From the NCBI GenBank assembly GCA_018058095.1, contig JAGPCO010000051.1, positions 1 to 49,927 of the forward strand: DNA of 49,927 nucleotides. The letters are read 5' to 3'. This stretch comes from Kofleriaceae bacterium. Lineage in GTDB: Bacteria > Myxococcota_A > Polyangia > Haliangiales > Haliangiaceae. Position 1 is the first letter of the stretch; every line of letters begins with the position of its first letter. The position numbers were made by a program, and so were the translations under genes. This document shows, piece by piece, positions 8,509-26,496 of this stretch. Below the pieces are notes generated by a model that searched no databases, was not told where the DNA came from, and saw only the letters and a program-made list of their open reading frames with translations.

Positions 8509-9228
8509 ATGAACACGCCCTCGCTGCGCTCGACCCTCCTGATCATGCTGTCCGCCCTCGCCGCCTGCGGCGATGACGGCGGGGGACTGGTCGACGCTCG
8601 TCGCACCACCGACGCCTCGGGGACGACGACCGACGCCCCGAGCTCGACCGTCGACGCCGAGGGCCCGGCCATCGACGCCGAGACTCCGCCCGTCGACGCC
8701 CCGGGGCTCATCGACGCCAGCGTCGACGCGCCGATCGTCCCCGATGCCGCGGTCGACGCGGCGATCAGCGTGGACGCCGGCGTCGACGCGCCGGTGGGCC
8801 TGGCCGGTGAGGCCTGCGCCGCACCCCAGGCCATCACGCTGGTCGGCGGCGCTGCCTCCATCAGCGCCACCACCGCTGGCTACACCAACGATCACCAGCC
8901 TGGCGGCTGCGCCGGCGTCAACTCGGCCGGACCGGACCGGGTCCACGCCATCAGCGTGCCGGCCGGGCAGCGCCTGACCGCCTCGGTCGTGCCGACGGCC
9001 GGGACGTACGACCCGGGTATCTTCGTCATCGCCGCGCCGGCCGCCAACTGCGACACCGACCCCCCGGTGTGCCTGGCCTCCAACGACGCCGGCGGCGATG
9101 GCGCCACCGACGCCATCACCTACAACAACACGACCGCGGCCGCGGTCGACGCCTTCATCATCATCGACGGCTTCCGCCTCGCTGGCGACGCCTACACGCT
9201 CAACGTCGCCGTCGCGCCCATCCCCTGA
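8509..9228 (+). CDS. Lipoprotein with Asp-Ala repeat linker and pre-peptidase-like domain
   Basis: The 239-residue protein has lipobox LSALAAC at about residue 20, then about 85 residues built from repeated VDAP/IDA/TDA units, then a beta-rich domain of about 120 residues: DRVHAISVPAGQRLTASV, DPGIFVIAAP, a Cys pair, and FIIIDGFRLAGDAYTLNV. This last part looks like a bacterial pre-peptidase C-terminal (PPC) type beta-sandwich, seen in many secreted myxobacterial proteins. The Asp-Ala linker is typical of surface lipoproteins of this group. No catalytic motif. Function unknown, probably surface display. Confidence 0.68.
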   Translation: MNTPSLRSTLLIMLSALAACGDDGGGLVDARRTTDASGTTTDAPSSTVDAEGPAIDAETPPVDAPGLIDASVDAPIVPDAAVDAAISVDAGVDAPVGLAGEACAAPQAITLVGGAASISATTAGYTNDHQPGGCAGVNSAGPDRVHAISVPAGQRLTASVVPTAGTYDPGIFVIAAPAANCDTDPPVCLASNDAGGDGATDAITYNNTTAAAVDAFIIIDGFRLAGDAYTLNVAVAPIP

Positions 9229-9246
9229 CGGGCGGGCGCGGTCGCA

Positions 9247-10941
9247 TCAGCGGCCGGCGGTGCCGGTCGACCACACCGGCGCGCCCGCGGCGTAGATGAC
9301 GACGTTGCCGTCGTTCTGCAACTCGAGCGCCGCGCCCGGGTGACCGCCGCTGCCGCTCGACCACACCACGGCGCCGTCGGCCGCGCTCACCACCAGGTTG
9401 CCGTCGTCCTGCATCGTCACCCGGCCGGCCGCGCCGCCGGTGCCGCTGGCCCAGATCGGCGCGCCCTGCTGGTACAGCACGAGATTTCCGTCGCCCTGGT
9501 AGGTGAACACGAAGCGGCCGTCGCTCGAGGTCAGGCTGCCGCCGGCCGGCAGCCAGGCCCCGGCCGCCAGGCGCGAGGTCACCGGCGGCGCCTCGCCGGG
9601 GATGCGCTCGATCGGCACCTGCGCGGTGACCGGCGCCTCGCCGCGGATCATCTTGGTCGCCGCCCCGGCCAGGCGCAGGTAGAAGTCTGACGACACCCGC
9701 GTACCGTCGGCGTCGAGGGTGAGGAAGTACTGGTCGTTCGGCGTCTGGCTGCGATCGACCGCGGCCTTGGCCAGCGCGGTGCCCTCGTCGTACTCGTCGA
9801 ACATCGCGAGGTACGCGCCGGTGCCGAGGCGGGCGGTGTGATAGGCCTGGCTCCAGAAGAAGTCGCCGGCGCGGCGCGGGATGCCGTTCTGCGGCGGCGC
9901 GTTCCAGTTCGACCAGGCAAAGCCGGGCCAGATCACCCGCTGGTAGGCCTGGCCGCGCTGGTCGGTCAGGGCCACGTCGCCCGGCACCAGGTCGGAGAAG
10001 TGGCCGTCGAGGTCGCCCCGGCTGGCGAAGGTGCCGACCGACCACGGCTGCACCAGGTCGAGCGCGGCGAACGCCTCGTCGAAGCCGGGCTTGGCCCCGC
10101 CCGGCGAGCGCCAGCTGTACGGCACGCCGCCGGCGACGTACACGCCGCGGGCCTGGAACCAGCGGATGAGCTCGAGCGCCTGCGCGCCGGTGCCGGGCCG
10201 GTCGCCCGAGCCGATGCCCCACACGTTGACCACCGGCTTGCCGTCCTGGTGCGCGTACTGCGGCGAGCCGGCGTGGCCCTCGCCGCCCTCGACCAGCGCC
10301 AGCCAGTCGCGCTTGATGTCCTCGGCCCAGGTCGCCTCGCCGGCGCCGCTGATGTCGTACATCACGTAGTAGATGCGGCCGTGGCGCTCGGCGGCGGCGC
10401 GGATGCGGCGCAGGATCTCGTAGCTGCGCGTCGGATTGCCCAGGCCGACCACGAAGCGCTGCACGCCGATGCCGTCGATGCCGTACTCGGCCATCCAGCG
10501 CAGGTGGGTGTCGATGACGCTGGCGCCGGCGGCGTTGTACAGGCGGGCGCGCTGGCCGTTGCCGAGGTTGCCGAGGTTGGTGTCGCACAGGTCGCGCGGG
10601 TCGTACTCGCTGACGTCGGGGTACAGCTCGAACGAGATGCGGCCCGGCTCGGGGTTGTTGCCGTAGCTCCAGTGCGTCCAGTTGGTGCCCAGGTCCGAGG
10701 TCGGGCAGCCGAACCAGGCCTGGTAGCCGGCGGTGACCTTGTCGACGAAGGTGCTGGCGTCGGCCCGGCTGCTGATCGCCGTCGGGTCGGGCTCGTCACC
10801 CTCGACCTCGGCGTCGGCGCCGATGCAGCCGGCGCTGGTCGCCAGGGCGGCGGCCAGGGCCAGGGCCGAGGCCAGGGTGGCCCGGCCGGAGGGGGTGAGG
10901 ACCGGGGCGGCGGCGGCGGACGACGTGGGGTTGGTGCGCAT
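9247..10941 (-). CDS. GH99-like glycoside hydrolase with bulb-type lectin domain
   Basis: The 564-residue exported protein has a lipobox-like LATSAGC. Its catalytic part begins YQAWFGCPTSDLGTNWTHW and contains DTHLRWMAEYGIDGIGVQRF, a pattern of GH71/GH99-type (beta/alpha)8 enzymes, and AMFDEYDEGTALAK, whose two Glu residues resemble the acid motif of endo-acting GH99 enzymes. The last 115 residues are a B-lectin with three repeats (YQGDGNLVLYQ, MQDDGNLVVSA, LQNDGNVVIYA), expected to bind mannose-type sugars. A role in breaking down mannan-like glycans is inferred. The start is the ATG at 10941 with GGGAGG close upstream; a GTG at 10971 is possible. Confidence 0.8.
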   Translation of the reverse strand: MRTNPTSSAAAAPVLTPSGRATLASALALAAALATSAGCIGADAEVEGDEPDPTAISSRADASTFVDKVTAGYQAWFGCPTSDLGTNWTHWSYGNNPEPGRISFELYPDVSEYDPRDLCDTNLGNLGNGQRARLYNAAGASVIDTHLRWMAEYGIDGIGVQRFVVGLGNPTRSYEILRRIRAAAERHGRIYYVMYDISGAGEATWAEDIKRDWLALVEGGEGHAGSPQYAHQDGKPVVNVWGIGSGDRPGTGAQALELIRWFQARGVYVAGGVPYSWRSPGGAKPGFDEAFAALDLVQPWSVGTFASRGDLDGHFSDLVPGDVALTDQRGQAYQRVIWPGFAWSNWNAPPQNGIPRRAGDFFWSQAYHTARLGTGAYLAMFDEYDEGTALAKAAVDRSQTPNDQYFLTLDADGTRVSSDFYLRLAGAATKMIRGEAPVTAQVPIERIPGEAPPVTSRLAAGAWLPAGGSLTSSDGRFVFTYQGDGNLVLYQQGAPIWASGTGGAAGRVTMQDDGNLVVSAADGAVVWSSGSGGHPGAALELQNDGNVVIYAAGAPVWSTGTAGR

Positions 10942-11091
10942 GCCTCCCGGGACGAGCAGGGACCGGGCCACACCCGGCGGGGCGCGGAAGGTGACGGGCC
11001 CGGGCCGGCCGTTGCTTCGGCGCGCCAGCCGCTGTCGTCCTGGCGCTGGCGGCCGGGTCGACCGGCTAGCGCAGGCGCCGGCAGCCGGCGG

Positions 11092-13509
11092 TCAGGCCGA
11101 CGCCGCGCCGCGCCGGTACAGCGTCACGTAGTTCCAGGCCCGGGCCAGCATGGCGTCGGAGTGCTCGTTGCTGTCACCACGGGCCTCGGCCGCGGTGAGC
11201 TCGCTGGCGGCCTCGACCATCCAGTCGTCGTCGCGGCCGTCGCCGTCGTGGTCGGTGTGGGTCGGTACGTTGCGGTGCTTGCTGCCGGCGCGGCTCTTGC
11301 CCGGGTCGGCGTAGGCATCGCCGGCCTTGCGCCGATCGTAGCCGGCGCGGATGCGGCCGTACGGGTCGTCGATGATCATGCCGCCGCTGACCACCTGCTG
11401 CGGCACCACCAGGTGTGTGCCCGACTTGCCCGCGCCCTTGTGGAACACGCTGAGGATGGCCGAACCGCCGGCCTCGAGCGCGGCGTGGACCTCGGCCCGC
11501 ACCGTCGCCCACGACACCTTGCCGTCGTTGCGCAGGGTCTGCACCGTCGGCCGATCGGCCGCGTCGGTCTCGATCTTGCCGAGCAGCTTGGTCGCCGCCG
11601 GCGTGATCGAGGTGCGGTCGATGCCCAGCATCGACAGCAGGAAGTCGACCAGGTCCTCGAGCTGGGCGTTGGCCGAGAAGGCCGCCGCCATCTCCTTGCG
11701 CTCGGCCCGGCTGGTGTCGTGACCGCGCAGGCGCTGGTAGCCCTTGCCGGCGGCCTGCTCGTGATCGAGGTACCGCAGCACCTCGGCGCCGAACTGACCC
11801 TTGGGCAGCGCGACGTCGGACAGGTCGACCCCGTCGGTCGCCTGACCCTGGGCTCGCAGCCAGCGCCGCTTGACCTCGCGGTCGATCGCGGCCAGGAGGT
11901 CGGCCCGGCTGTATCCCAGCCGCTCGAGGACCATGGCCATGCTCGTCACGTTGCAGGTCGCCTCGGGCGCGGCCAGGTTGTCGGACTGGGTCCGGTACTG
12001 GCTGGCGCCGAGGCGGCTGTGCCAGTCCTCGCCGCCGTCGAGGTGCTCGGCGTACAGCGCCAGCTCGCGGGTGGCGCCGATCAGCTCCGGCGGCACCCAC
12101 GCGCCGGTGGCGTCCTCGGCCAGCGGCTGACGCGCCAGCTCGAACGCGTCGGTCTCGCCGGGGCGGCGCAGCGCGCCGACGAAGCGCTCGATCTCGCGCA
12201 GCAGCTCCTGGCTGCGGGCGCGCCGGGCCTCGCCGTCGAGGTCGCGCAGGCGGGCCAGCTCGAGCCGGACCCAGTCGGCGTACTCGACCAGCGTGCCGTC
12301 GGTCCAGTCGTCGTCGCGCGCCGTGCCCTTGGCCGCCGATGCCTTGGCCTGCGTGCTCGTCGAGGTCGGCGACGCCCCGGCGTGTTCGGCCGCGGCCGGG
12401 GCGACGTCGGCCGGCCCGCCGGCGCCACCGGGCGGCGTGCGCCCGGCCCGTGCCTCGCGCTGCAGCTCGGTCAGCGACGGCATGTGCTCGGCCATCGGCC
12501 CGCCGCCGTAGCCATACGCCTCGCCCTCGGTCTCCAGCTCGACCTGGCGCAGGTACGCCAGGCGGCGCTGGAACCGGTCCTCGGGCACGTGTTTCCACGC
12601 CGCCCGATCGGCCATGGCGTCGGTCAGGCGCAGCAGGTCGTCGCGCGCGGCCGCGCCCTGCACCCGCTCGCGCGCGGACCCGGTGTAGTCGCCGCGGTAG
12701 CGCAGGTCGATCAGCGTGTCGGTGATGGCCGGGTTGATCTCGTCGAGGTCAGCCCGGCCGTACGCCTCGACCACGCCCGGCTTGCCCGAGATGCGGTCGA
12801 CGTCGCGCGCCATCTCCTGGTAGGTGATCGTGAACAGCGCCTCCTGCTGCGTCGGCGTGATCTCCGGCAGCGAGGCGTGGTGCGCCGCCAGCCAGGCCTT
12901 GGCCTTGGCCCCGCGCAGGCCGGCGGCGGCGGCGTAGGCCCGGGCCGTCTCGGTTGACAGCCCGGCCGCGGTCATCGCCGTGATGATCTGCGCCGCGCTG
13001 TGCTGGCCGAGGTCATAGCCGCGACCGATCGTGACCCCCGACGGCCCGGGCGGCACGTGAGCGACGCGGGTGTGGAACTTGCCGCCCTCTCGCCCTTCGG
13101 CGTCGAACGTGAGCTGCCCGGCCTCGACCTGGAACGCTGGCCCGGCGGTGCCGCTGCCGTACCGATCGACGTAGGGGCCGGTGCTGCCCTCGATCGCCGG
13201 CGGAAGCGCGGCAGCCTCGGCGGCCGGCTCGGTCGCGCGCTGCTGGTCCTGGACCTGGCGCAGCACCGCGAACGCGACCATGTTGCCGGCGCCGGCGTGG
13301 ACCGCGCCCATCATGGCCCCGGCCTCGGCCGGGTGGGCCAGGATCAGCGCGGCGATGGCGTCGGGCTGGGCAGCCCCGGTGGCCAGCAGCGCCTGGATCT
13401 GCGCGACGCCACCACCGACCGTGGGCCCAGCGCTGGCCGACGTGGGCTCGGCAGCGCGGGCGCCGCCATCAGCCAGTCTGCCGTGAGCACCTGCGCCAAC
13501 CTCAGCCAT
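11092..13509 (-). CDS. Putative two-domain peptidoglycan hydrolase effector (pesticin-like muramidase + C39-like peptidase)
   Basis: This 805-residue protein has no signal peptide. Residues about 36-87 form a helical hairpin with IAALILAHPAEAGAMM and GNMVAFAVLRQV. Residues about 135-320 resemble the pesticin/T4-lysozyme fold: EGGKFHTRVAHVP, then GVTIGRGYDLGQH, giving a candidate triad Glu141, Thr160, Asp166. A flexible Ala/Thr/Ser linker (about 355-400) and a helical segment lead to a C39-like cysteine peptidase: SQYRTQSDN, Cys519 in TCNVTSMAMVL, His699 in SGTHLVV, Asp714/715 in IIDDPYG. Both heads could cut peptidoglycan, one the glycan and one peptides. Without a Sec signal it would need a dedicated secretion route. 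Function is inferred from motifs. Confidence 0.75.
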   Translation of the reverse strand: MAEVGAGAHGRLADGGARAAEPTSASAGPTVGGGVAQIQALLATGAAQPDAIAALILAHPAEAGAMMGAVHAGAGNMVAFAVLRQVQDQQRATEPAAEAAALPPAIEGSTGPYVDRYGSGTAGPAFQVEAGQLTFDAEGREGGKFHTRVAHVPPGPSGVTIGRGYDLGQHSAAQIITAMTAAGLSTETARAYAAAAGLRGAKAKAWLAAHHASLPEITPTQQEALFTITYQEMARDVDRISGKPGVVEAYGRADLDEINPAITDTLIDLRYRGDYTGSARERVQGAAARDDLLRLTDAMADRAAWKHVPEDRFQRRLAYLRQVELETEGEAYGYGGGPMAEHMPSLTELQREARAGRTPPGGAGGPADVAPAAAEHAGASPTSTSTQAKASAAKGTARDDDWTDGTLVEYADWVRLELARLRDLDGEARRARSQELLREIERFVGALRRPGETDAFELARQPLAEDATGAWVPPELIGATRELALYAEHLDGGEDWHSRLGASQYRTQSDNLAAPEATCNVTSMAMVLERLGYSRADLLAAIDREVKRRWLRAQGQATDGVDLSDVALPKGQFGAEVLRYLDHEQAAGKGYQRLRGHDTSRAERKEMAAAFSANAQLEDLVDFLLSMLGIDRTSITPAATKLLGKIETDAADRPTVQTLRNDGKVSWATVRAEVHAALEAGGSAILSVFHKGAGKSGTHLVVPQQVVSGGMIIDDPYGRIRAGYDRRKAGDAYADPGKSRAGSKHRNVPTHTDHDGDGRDDDWMVEAASELTAAEARGDSNEHSDAMLARAWNYVTLYRRGAASA

Positions 13510-13516
13510 GCTCCCA

Positions 13517-13551
13517 GGAGGCTAACGTAGCCCTCCGCGCCGTGGGGACAA
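13517..13551 (-). promoter_or_regulatory. Promoter with overlapping palindrome for the muramidase/peptidase gene
   Basis: On the minus strand TTGTCC (13546-13551), a 16-base spacer and TACGTT (13524-13529). The -10 box sits in an imperfect inverted repeat, GGAGGCTA (13517-13524), ACG, TAGCC(C)TCC (13528-13536), a possible repressor site. A 14-base leader holds GGGAG next to the ATG. Confidence 0.4.
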
Positions 13552-13574
13552 AAAGCCTGTTCACCGCCCCGGGC

Positions 13575-14567
13575 TCACAGCAGCGCCAGCACGAAGGCGA
13601 CGTAGCCGGCCAGCAGCAGCACACCCTCGGCTCGCGATACCCGGGCCCGGGTCAGGATGACCAGCGCCGCGGCCACCGTCATGCCGCTCAGGGCGACCAG
13701 GTCGACGGTGAGGTCCGACAGCTCGGCGTGGAGTGGCGCGACCAGGCCGCTGGCGCCGAGGATGAGCAGCACGTTGAAGATGTTGGAGCCGACGACGTTG
13801 CCGACGGCGATGGCGCTGTGGCCACGCAGCGCGGCGATGACCGAGGTGGCCAGCTCCGGCAGCGAGGTGCCGATCGCGACCACGGTCAGGCCGATGACCC
13901 GCTCGGACATGCCGAATGCACGCGCCACCCCGATCGCGCCGTCGACGAAGATGCGACCGCCGACGACCAGCAAGGCCAGGCCGAGCACGACCAGGCCGAT
14001 GTCTCGACCACGCGACGAGGTCCGGGCCGAGGCGGCTGGCACCGTCGGCGCCAGCCCCGCGGTGGCCGCCGCCTCGGCCATGACCGCGGCCTCGGCCGGG
14101 GCCCCGGTCGCCGCCGGCGTGCCGCGGGCCGACCGCACCATCCACCAGGTGTAGACCACGGCGATACCAAGCAGGCCGGCCCCGTCCCACCACTGCACCA
14201 CGCCGTCGAGGAGCACCAGCGGCACCAGCGCGACTGCACCGAGCAGGACGGGCACCTCGCGCCGCCGCAGCGAGCGGTCGATGGCCGGCGGGTGGATGAG
14301 CGCCGTGATGGCGAGGATGATGCCGATGTTGGCGATGTTGGAGCCGATGGCGTTGCCGAGGGCGATGCCGCCCTGGCCGCTGGCGGCGGCGCCGATGCCG
14401 ACCACCAGCTCGGGCGACGACGTGCCGAACGCGACCACGGTCAGGCCGATCACCAGCGGCCGGATCCCGAGCGACGCGGCGATCCGCGAGGCGGCGCCGA
14501 CCAGCCACTCGGCGCCGAAGTACAGGAGGACCAGGCCCCCGACCAGGTAGGCGACGTTGGTCAGCAT
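13575..14567 (-). CDS. Ca2+:cation antiporter (CaCA family, YrbG-like)
   Basis: The 330-residue inner-membrane protein has two inverted halves, each with the CaCA alpha-repeat: VIGLTVVAFGTSSPELVVGI in the first and VIGLTVVAIGTSLPELATSV in the second, plus NAIGSNIANIG and NVVGSNIFNV. About ten membrane segments are separated by a polar loop (about residues 150-185). The conserved Glu residues of GTSxPEL bind the ion. It should exchange Na+ or H+ for Ca2+. Its ATG follows the stop of the SPFH gene by two bases, so it is the third gene of that operon. Length matches the bacterial family. Confidence 0.9.
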   Translation of the reverse strand: MLTNVAYLVGGLVLLYFGAEWLVGAASRIAASLGIRPLVIGLTVVAFGTSSPELVVGIGAAASGQGGIALGNAIGSNIANIGIILAITALIHPPAIDRSLRRREVPVLLGAVALVPLVLLDGVVQWWDGAGLLGIAVVYTWWMVRSARGTPAATGAPAEAAVMAEAAATAGLAPTVPAASARTSSRGRDIGLVVLGLALLVVGGRIFVDGAIGVARAFGMSERVIGLTVVAIGTSLPELATSVIAALRGHSAIAVGNVVGSNIFNVLLILGASGLVAPLHAELSDLTVDLVALSGMTVAAALVILTRARVSRAEGVLLLAGYVAFVLALL

Positions 14568-14569
14568 GC

Positions 14570-16890
<2,321 letters not shown>

Positions 16891-16910
16891 CGTGCCTCCC
16901 GGGCGAACGA

Positions 16911-16928
16911 GCGCCCGGGCGCAGCGTA
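16911..16928 (-). promoter_or_regulatory. -10 box and leader palindrome of the SPFH-antiporter operon
   Basis: TACGCT (16923-16928, minus strand) is followed by a perfect 12-base palindrome GCGCCCGGGCGC (16911-16922) and the Shine-Dalgarno GGGAGG. The palindrome could be an operator or a short leader hairpin. No -35 box was recognised. Confidence 0.3.
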
Positions 16929-16947
16929 GCAGGCAGGACGGGGGTGG

Positions 16948-17739
16948 TCAGGACGCCGGCTTGCGCTTGCGCGGCGGCGACTTCGGGTACTCGACGCGCG
17001 CCTCGACGTGGAAGTGGTCGTAGTGCGACTTCGGGTCGTTGCGCGGCGTCAGCACGGTGCGGAAGCCGCCGGAGTCAGACAGCGCCTGCTCGACCGCCAG
17101 CAGCAGCTCGTCGCCCTTGGGGTAGTCGGTCAGGACCTCGGCCTTGCGGCCGTCGGCGTCGACGAAGGCACGGATGTCGATGGCCAGTCCGAGGGCGTGG
17201 CGCGACAGCACCCGCTTGACCGTGCCGCCGGTGCGCACCGGTGTGTTGCGGTAGATGCTCGAGAAGTGGATCTCGCGCACGCCCAGCTGATGCAGCGCCG
17301 GCAGGTGCTGGCTCAGGCCGAGCGCCAGGTGGCAGTCCATCGTGAACGGCGGCTTGCGGAAGGTCGGCACCAGCTTGATGCCGCCCAGCTCCATCGCCGG
17401 CACCTTGATCGCGGTGGCGATCTTGCCCTCGCGCCGGCTCTTCTTCCACGCCACCTCGGCGGCCTCGAGCTTGCGCACGCAGGCGTCGCCCTGCGCGATC
17501 ATCGCCTTGCTCGGCGGCCAGCTCCAGCCGGGCGGCATGTTGGGCTTGATGCGGCGCCGGGCCCTGGTGCTGGCGCGCTTCTTCTTGCTGCCGGCACGTT
17601 TGGTCTTCTTGGCCTTGGCCTTGGCCGGACCGCCGCTGCTGGCCGCCGGGGTCTCGGCCCGGGCCGCACCGGCGCCGACGCCAGGGCTGGCGACCGCCAC
17701 GGCGACCAGCACGGCGAGCAGCCTCGATCTCGTCAGCAC
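16948..17739 (-). CDS. Extensin-like/M15-type peptidase-fold secreted protein
   Basis: The 263-residue protein has a signal peptide (LLAVLVAVAVASPGVGAGAARA), a Lys/Arg-rich linker (residues about 38-65) and a C-terminal domain related to the extensin-like C-terminal/peptidase M15 group. The hallmarks are SRHALGLAIDIRAF (His and Asp zinc ligands) and SHYDHFHVEA (second His cluster). Such proteins cleave D-amino-acid peptide bonds in peptidoglycan or bind the wall. The basic linker may hold it to wall or LPS. The GTG start lies six bases after TAAGGT, so a leaderless transcript is likely. It diverges from the 2080-residue gene. Confidence 0.75.
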   Translation of the reverse strand: MLTRSRLLAVLVAVAVASPGVGAGAARAETPAASSGGPAKAKAKKTKRAGSKKKRASTRARRRIKPNMPPGWSWPPSKAMIAQGDACVRKLEAAEVAWKKSRREGKIATAIKVPAMELGGIKLVPTFRKPPFTMDCHLALGLSQHLPALHQLGVREIHFSSIYRNTPVRTGGTVKRVLSRHALGLAIDIRAFVDADGRKAEVLTDYPKGDELLLAVEQALSDSGGFRTVLTPRNDPKSHYDHFHVEARVEYPKSPPRKRKPAS

Positions 17740-17745
17740 CGCGCC

Positions 17746-17751
17746 ACCTTA
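17746..17751 (-). promoter_or_regulatory. -10 box of the extensin-like gene
   Basis: TAAGGT on the minus strand ends six bases before the GTG start at 17739. There is no ribosome-binding site. Confidence 0.4.
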
Positions 17752-17885
17752 CTACCGGACCACGCGGGCGGGGTGGAAAACTCCGGATTGGACCCACGCG
17801 CGCGCACCGGTGGGCAAGGCGCGACGAGGGAGCATTCCCGGCCCGGCGATACCGGACCGAGGAGCAACGCAGGCCCCGGGGATGG

Positions 17886-17932
17886 ATCGTTCGCGAGAAC
17901 GATTGAGTTGCCCCTTCGCGGGCCCGTACGCT
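17886..17932 (+). promoter_or_regulatory. Promoter with perfect palindrome upstream of the 2080-residue gene
   Basis: The inverted repeat ATCGTTC-GCGA-GAACGAT (17886-17903) abuts the -35 box TTGAGT (17903-17908). An 18-base spacer leads to TACGCT (17927-17932), which ends six bases before the ATG at 17939. The GTTC-N4-GAAC core has the form of a dimeric repressor site. Binding there would cover the -35. The regulator is unknown. Confidence 0.5.
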
Positions 17933-17938
17933 TCGCGC

Positions 17939-24181
<6,243 letters not shown>

Positions 24182-24197
24182 CCCGCCGTCGGCTCCG

Positions 24198-24210
24198 GGC
24201 TCGTCGAGCC
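24198..24210. terminator. Small hairpin between convergent genes
   Basis: GGCTC-GTC-GAGCC lies in the 29 bp between the stop codons of the 2080-residue gene and the AbiEii-like gene. It could act on both transcripts but has no T tract. Confidence 0.3.
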
Positions 24211-24885
24211 TCAGCGGCTGGCCGGCAGGGCGCGCGCGCGCAGCCGGACCACCAGGCCCTCCACGTACGTACGCAGCGCCGCGGCGCTGACCCCGGCCGG
24301 CAACCTGGCGCCATCTGGGATCACGACCTCCGACAGCAGCCAGGCCAGCGTGGCCGGCGTACACCCGCCGTCCTTGCGCAGCGCGAGCTCGAGAGCGTGG
24401 TCGAGTGATCGACCTGACTGCTCCAGGAACATGACGTCGATCAGATCGCGCTCCTCGGCGCGACCGACCAGCGCGGTCAACTTGTTGGCGAAGATCTCGT
24501 CGGCCGGATCGACGATCATCTCCCCATCGCGCATCCGCTCCGGCGCTCGGTCCAGCGATGGCTCGTGCACCAGATCGATGACCAGGCCACCGGCGCTCGG
24601 GTCGGTCAGGACGTAGCGGGCAAACCTCGGAGCGCGCTGGCGGCTCGCCAGCGTCCCCCCCAGGTGCGAGGCCACCTCGGCCAGCACGGCCGGACCGCGC
24701 GCGAACGCGTCCGGGTCGGTCGTGAAGAGGTCGAGATCGTCCGTGGTTCGATGAGCCAGGTGGAAGCCGGCCAGCGCCGCTCCCCCGGTCAGGTAGAAGC
24801 CTTGCTCTCGCGCAAAGAAGGCGCGCAGCACCCCGAGCTGCATCGAGCTCAGGGTCCCCGGCGGCCTAGCTGGCGAGGAGGCCAT
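24211..24885 (-). CDS. AbiEii-type nucleotidyltransferase, putative toxin
   Basis: The 224-residue protein has the DNA polymerase-beta-like motif FYLTGGAALAGFHLAHRTTD followed by DLDLF: Gly34-Gly35 and the Asp50/Asp52 pair hold metal and NTP. NKLTALVGRAEERDLIDVMF follows, typical of the AbiEii/AbiGii family. In known type IV systems such enzymes add nucleotides to tRNA or modify other targets and stop growth, including during phage infection. The start at 24885 overlaps the partner gene by 20 bases; an internal Met at 24843 would remove the overlap. Neither start has a strong ribosome-binding site. Confidence 0.78.
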   Translation of the reverse strand: MASSPARPPGTLSSMQLGVLRAFFAREQGFYLTGGAALAGFHLAHRTTDDLDLFTTDPDAFARGPAVLAEVASHLGGTLASRQRAPRFARYVLTDPSAGGLVIDLVHEPSLDRAPERMRDGEMIVDPADEIFANKLTALVGRAEERDLIDVMFLEQSGRSLDHALELALRKDGGCTPATLAWLLSEVVIPDGARLPAGVSAAALRTYVEGLVVRLRARALPASR

Positions 24886-25162
24886 CGCGACGCCATCCGT
24901 CGATCAGGAAGGTCCAGAACGGGAGCCGCCGACCCAGCCGTCGCTGCAATCTCGGCAGGGCTGCCGCCACGTCGCTCGGGGTAACGAACTCCCAGACGTC
25001 GAGATCCCGAGCCTCACGCAGCATCTTGCCGAGTAGCCGGTCGCGCGCTGGCCCGTCGGGACCCGCCAGGACGGCGCGTAACTCGTCGACCGAGACGTCC
25101 TCGTCCCACAGGAAGTACGGCCGCGCCGCACCATCGCGCAGGTTGGTGGTCAGCGGCCGCAT
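24866..25162 (-). CDS. Small partner of the AbiEii-like gene, putative antitoxin
   Basis: The 98-residue protein contains YFLWDEDVSVDELRAVLAG, LLGKMLREARDLDVWEF, TPSDVAAALPRLQRRLGRR and FWTFLIDGW. It is acidic at the N-terminus and helical. From memory, small proteins with an LLGKMLREAR...DVW...FW.FL...W pattern commonly precede AbiEii-type genes. The overlap with the downstream gene and the toxin-antitoxin order support an antitoxin role. No DNA-binding motif is obvious, so whether it represses the operon is unclear. Confidence 0.7.
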   Translation of the reverse strand: MRPLTTNLRDGAARPYFLWDEDVSVDELRAVLAGPDGPARDRLLGKMLREARDLDVWEFVTPSDVAAALPRLQRRLGRRLPFWTFLIDGWRRDGLLAS

Positions 25163-25269
25163 CGCCGAGCGATCGTGCCACGCCCTGGCGACGAGCACCA
25201 GCGGCGCCAGACTCCCAGGTCCCGGCGCCGTCGGCTGGAACGGCGCCAGCGTCCGCGGCGCGAGCGCGC

Positions 25270-26492
<1,223 letters not shown>

Positions 26493-26496
<4 letters not shown>

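Noticed and set aside
11092-13509. Complete contractile injection system or T6SS locus around the effector
   Set aside because: No sheath, tube, baseplate or AAA+ ATPase gene is present in the window.
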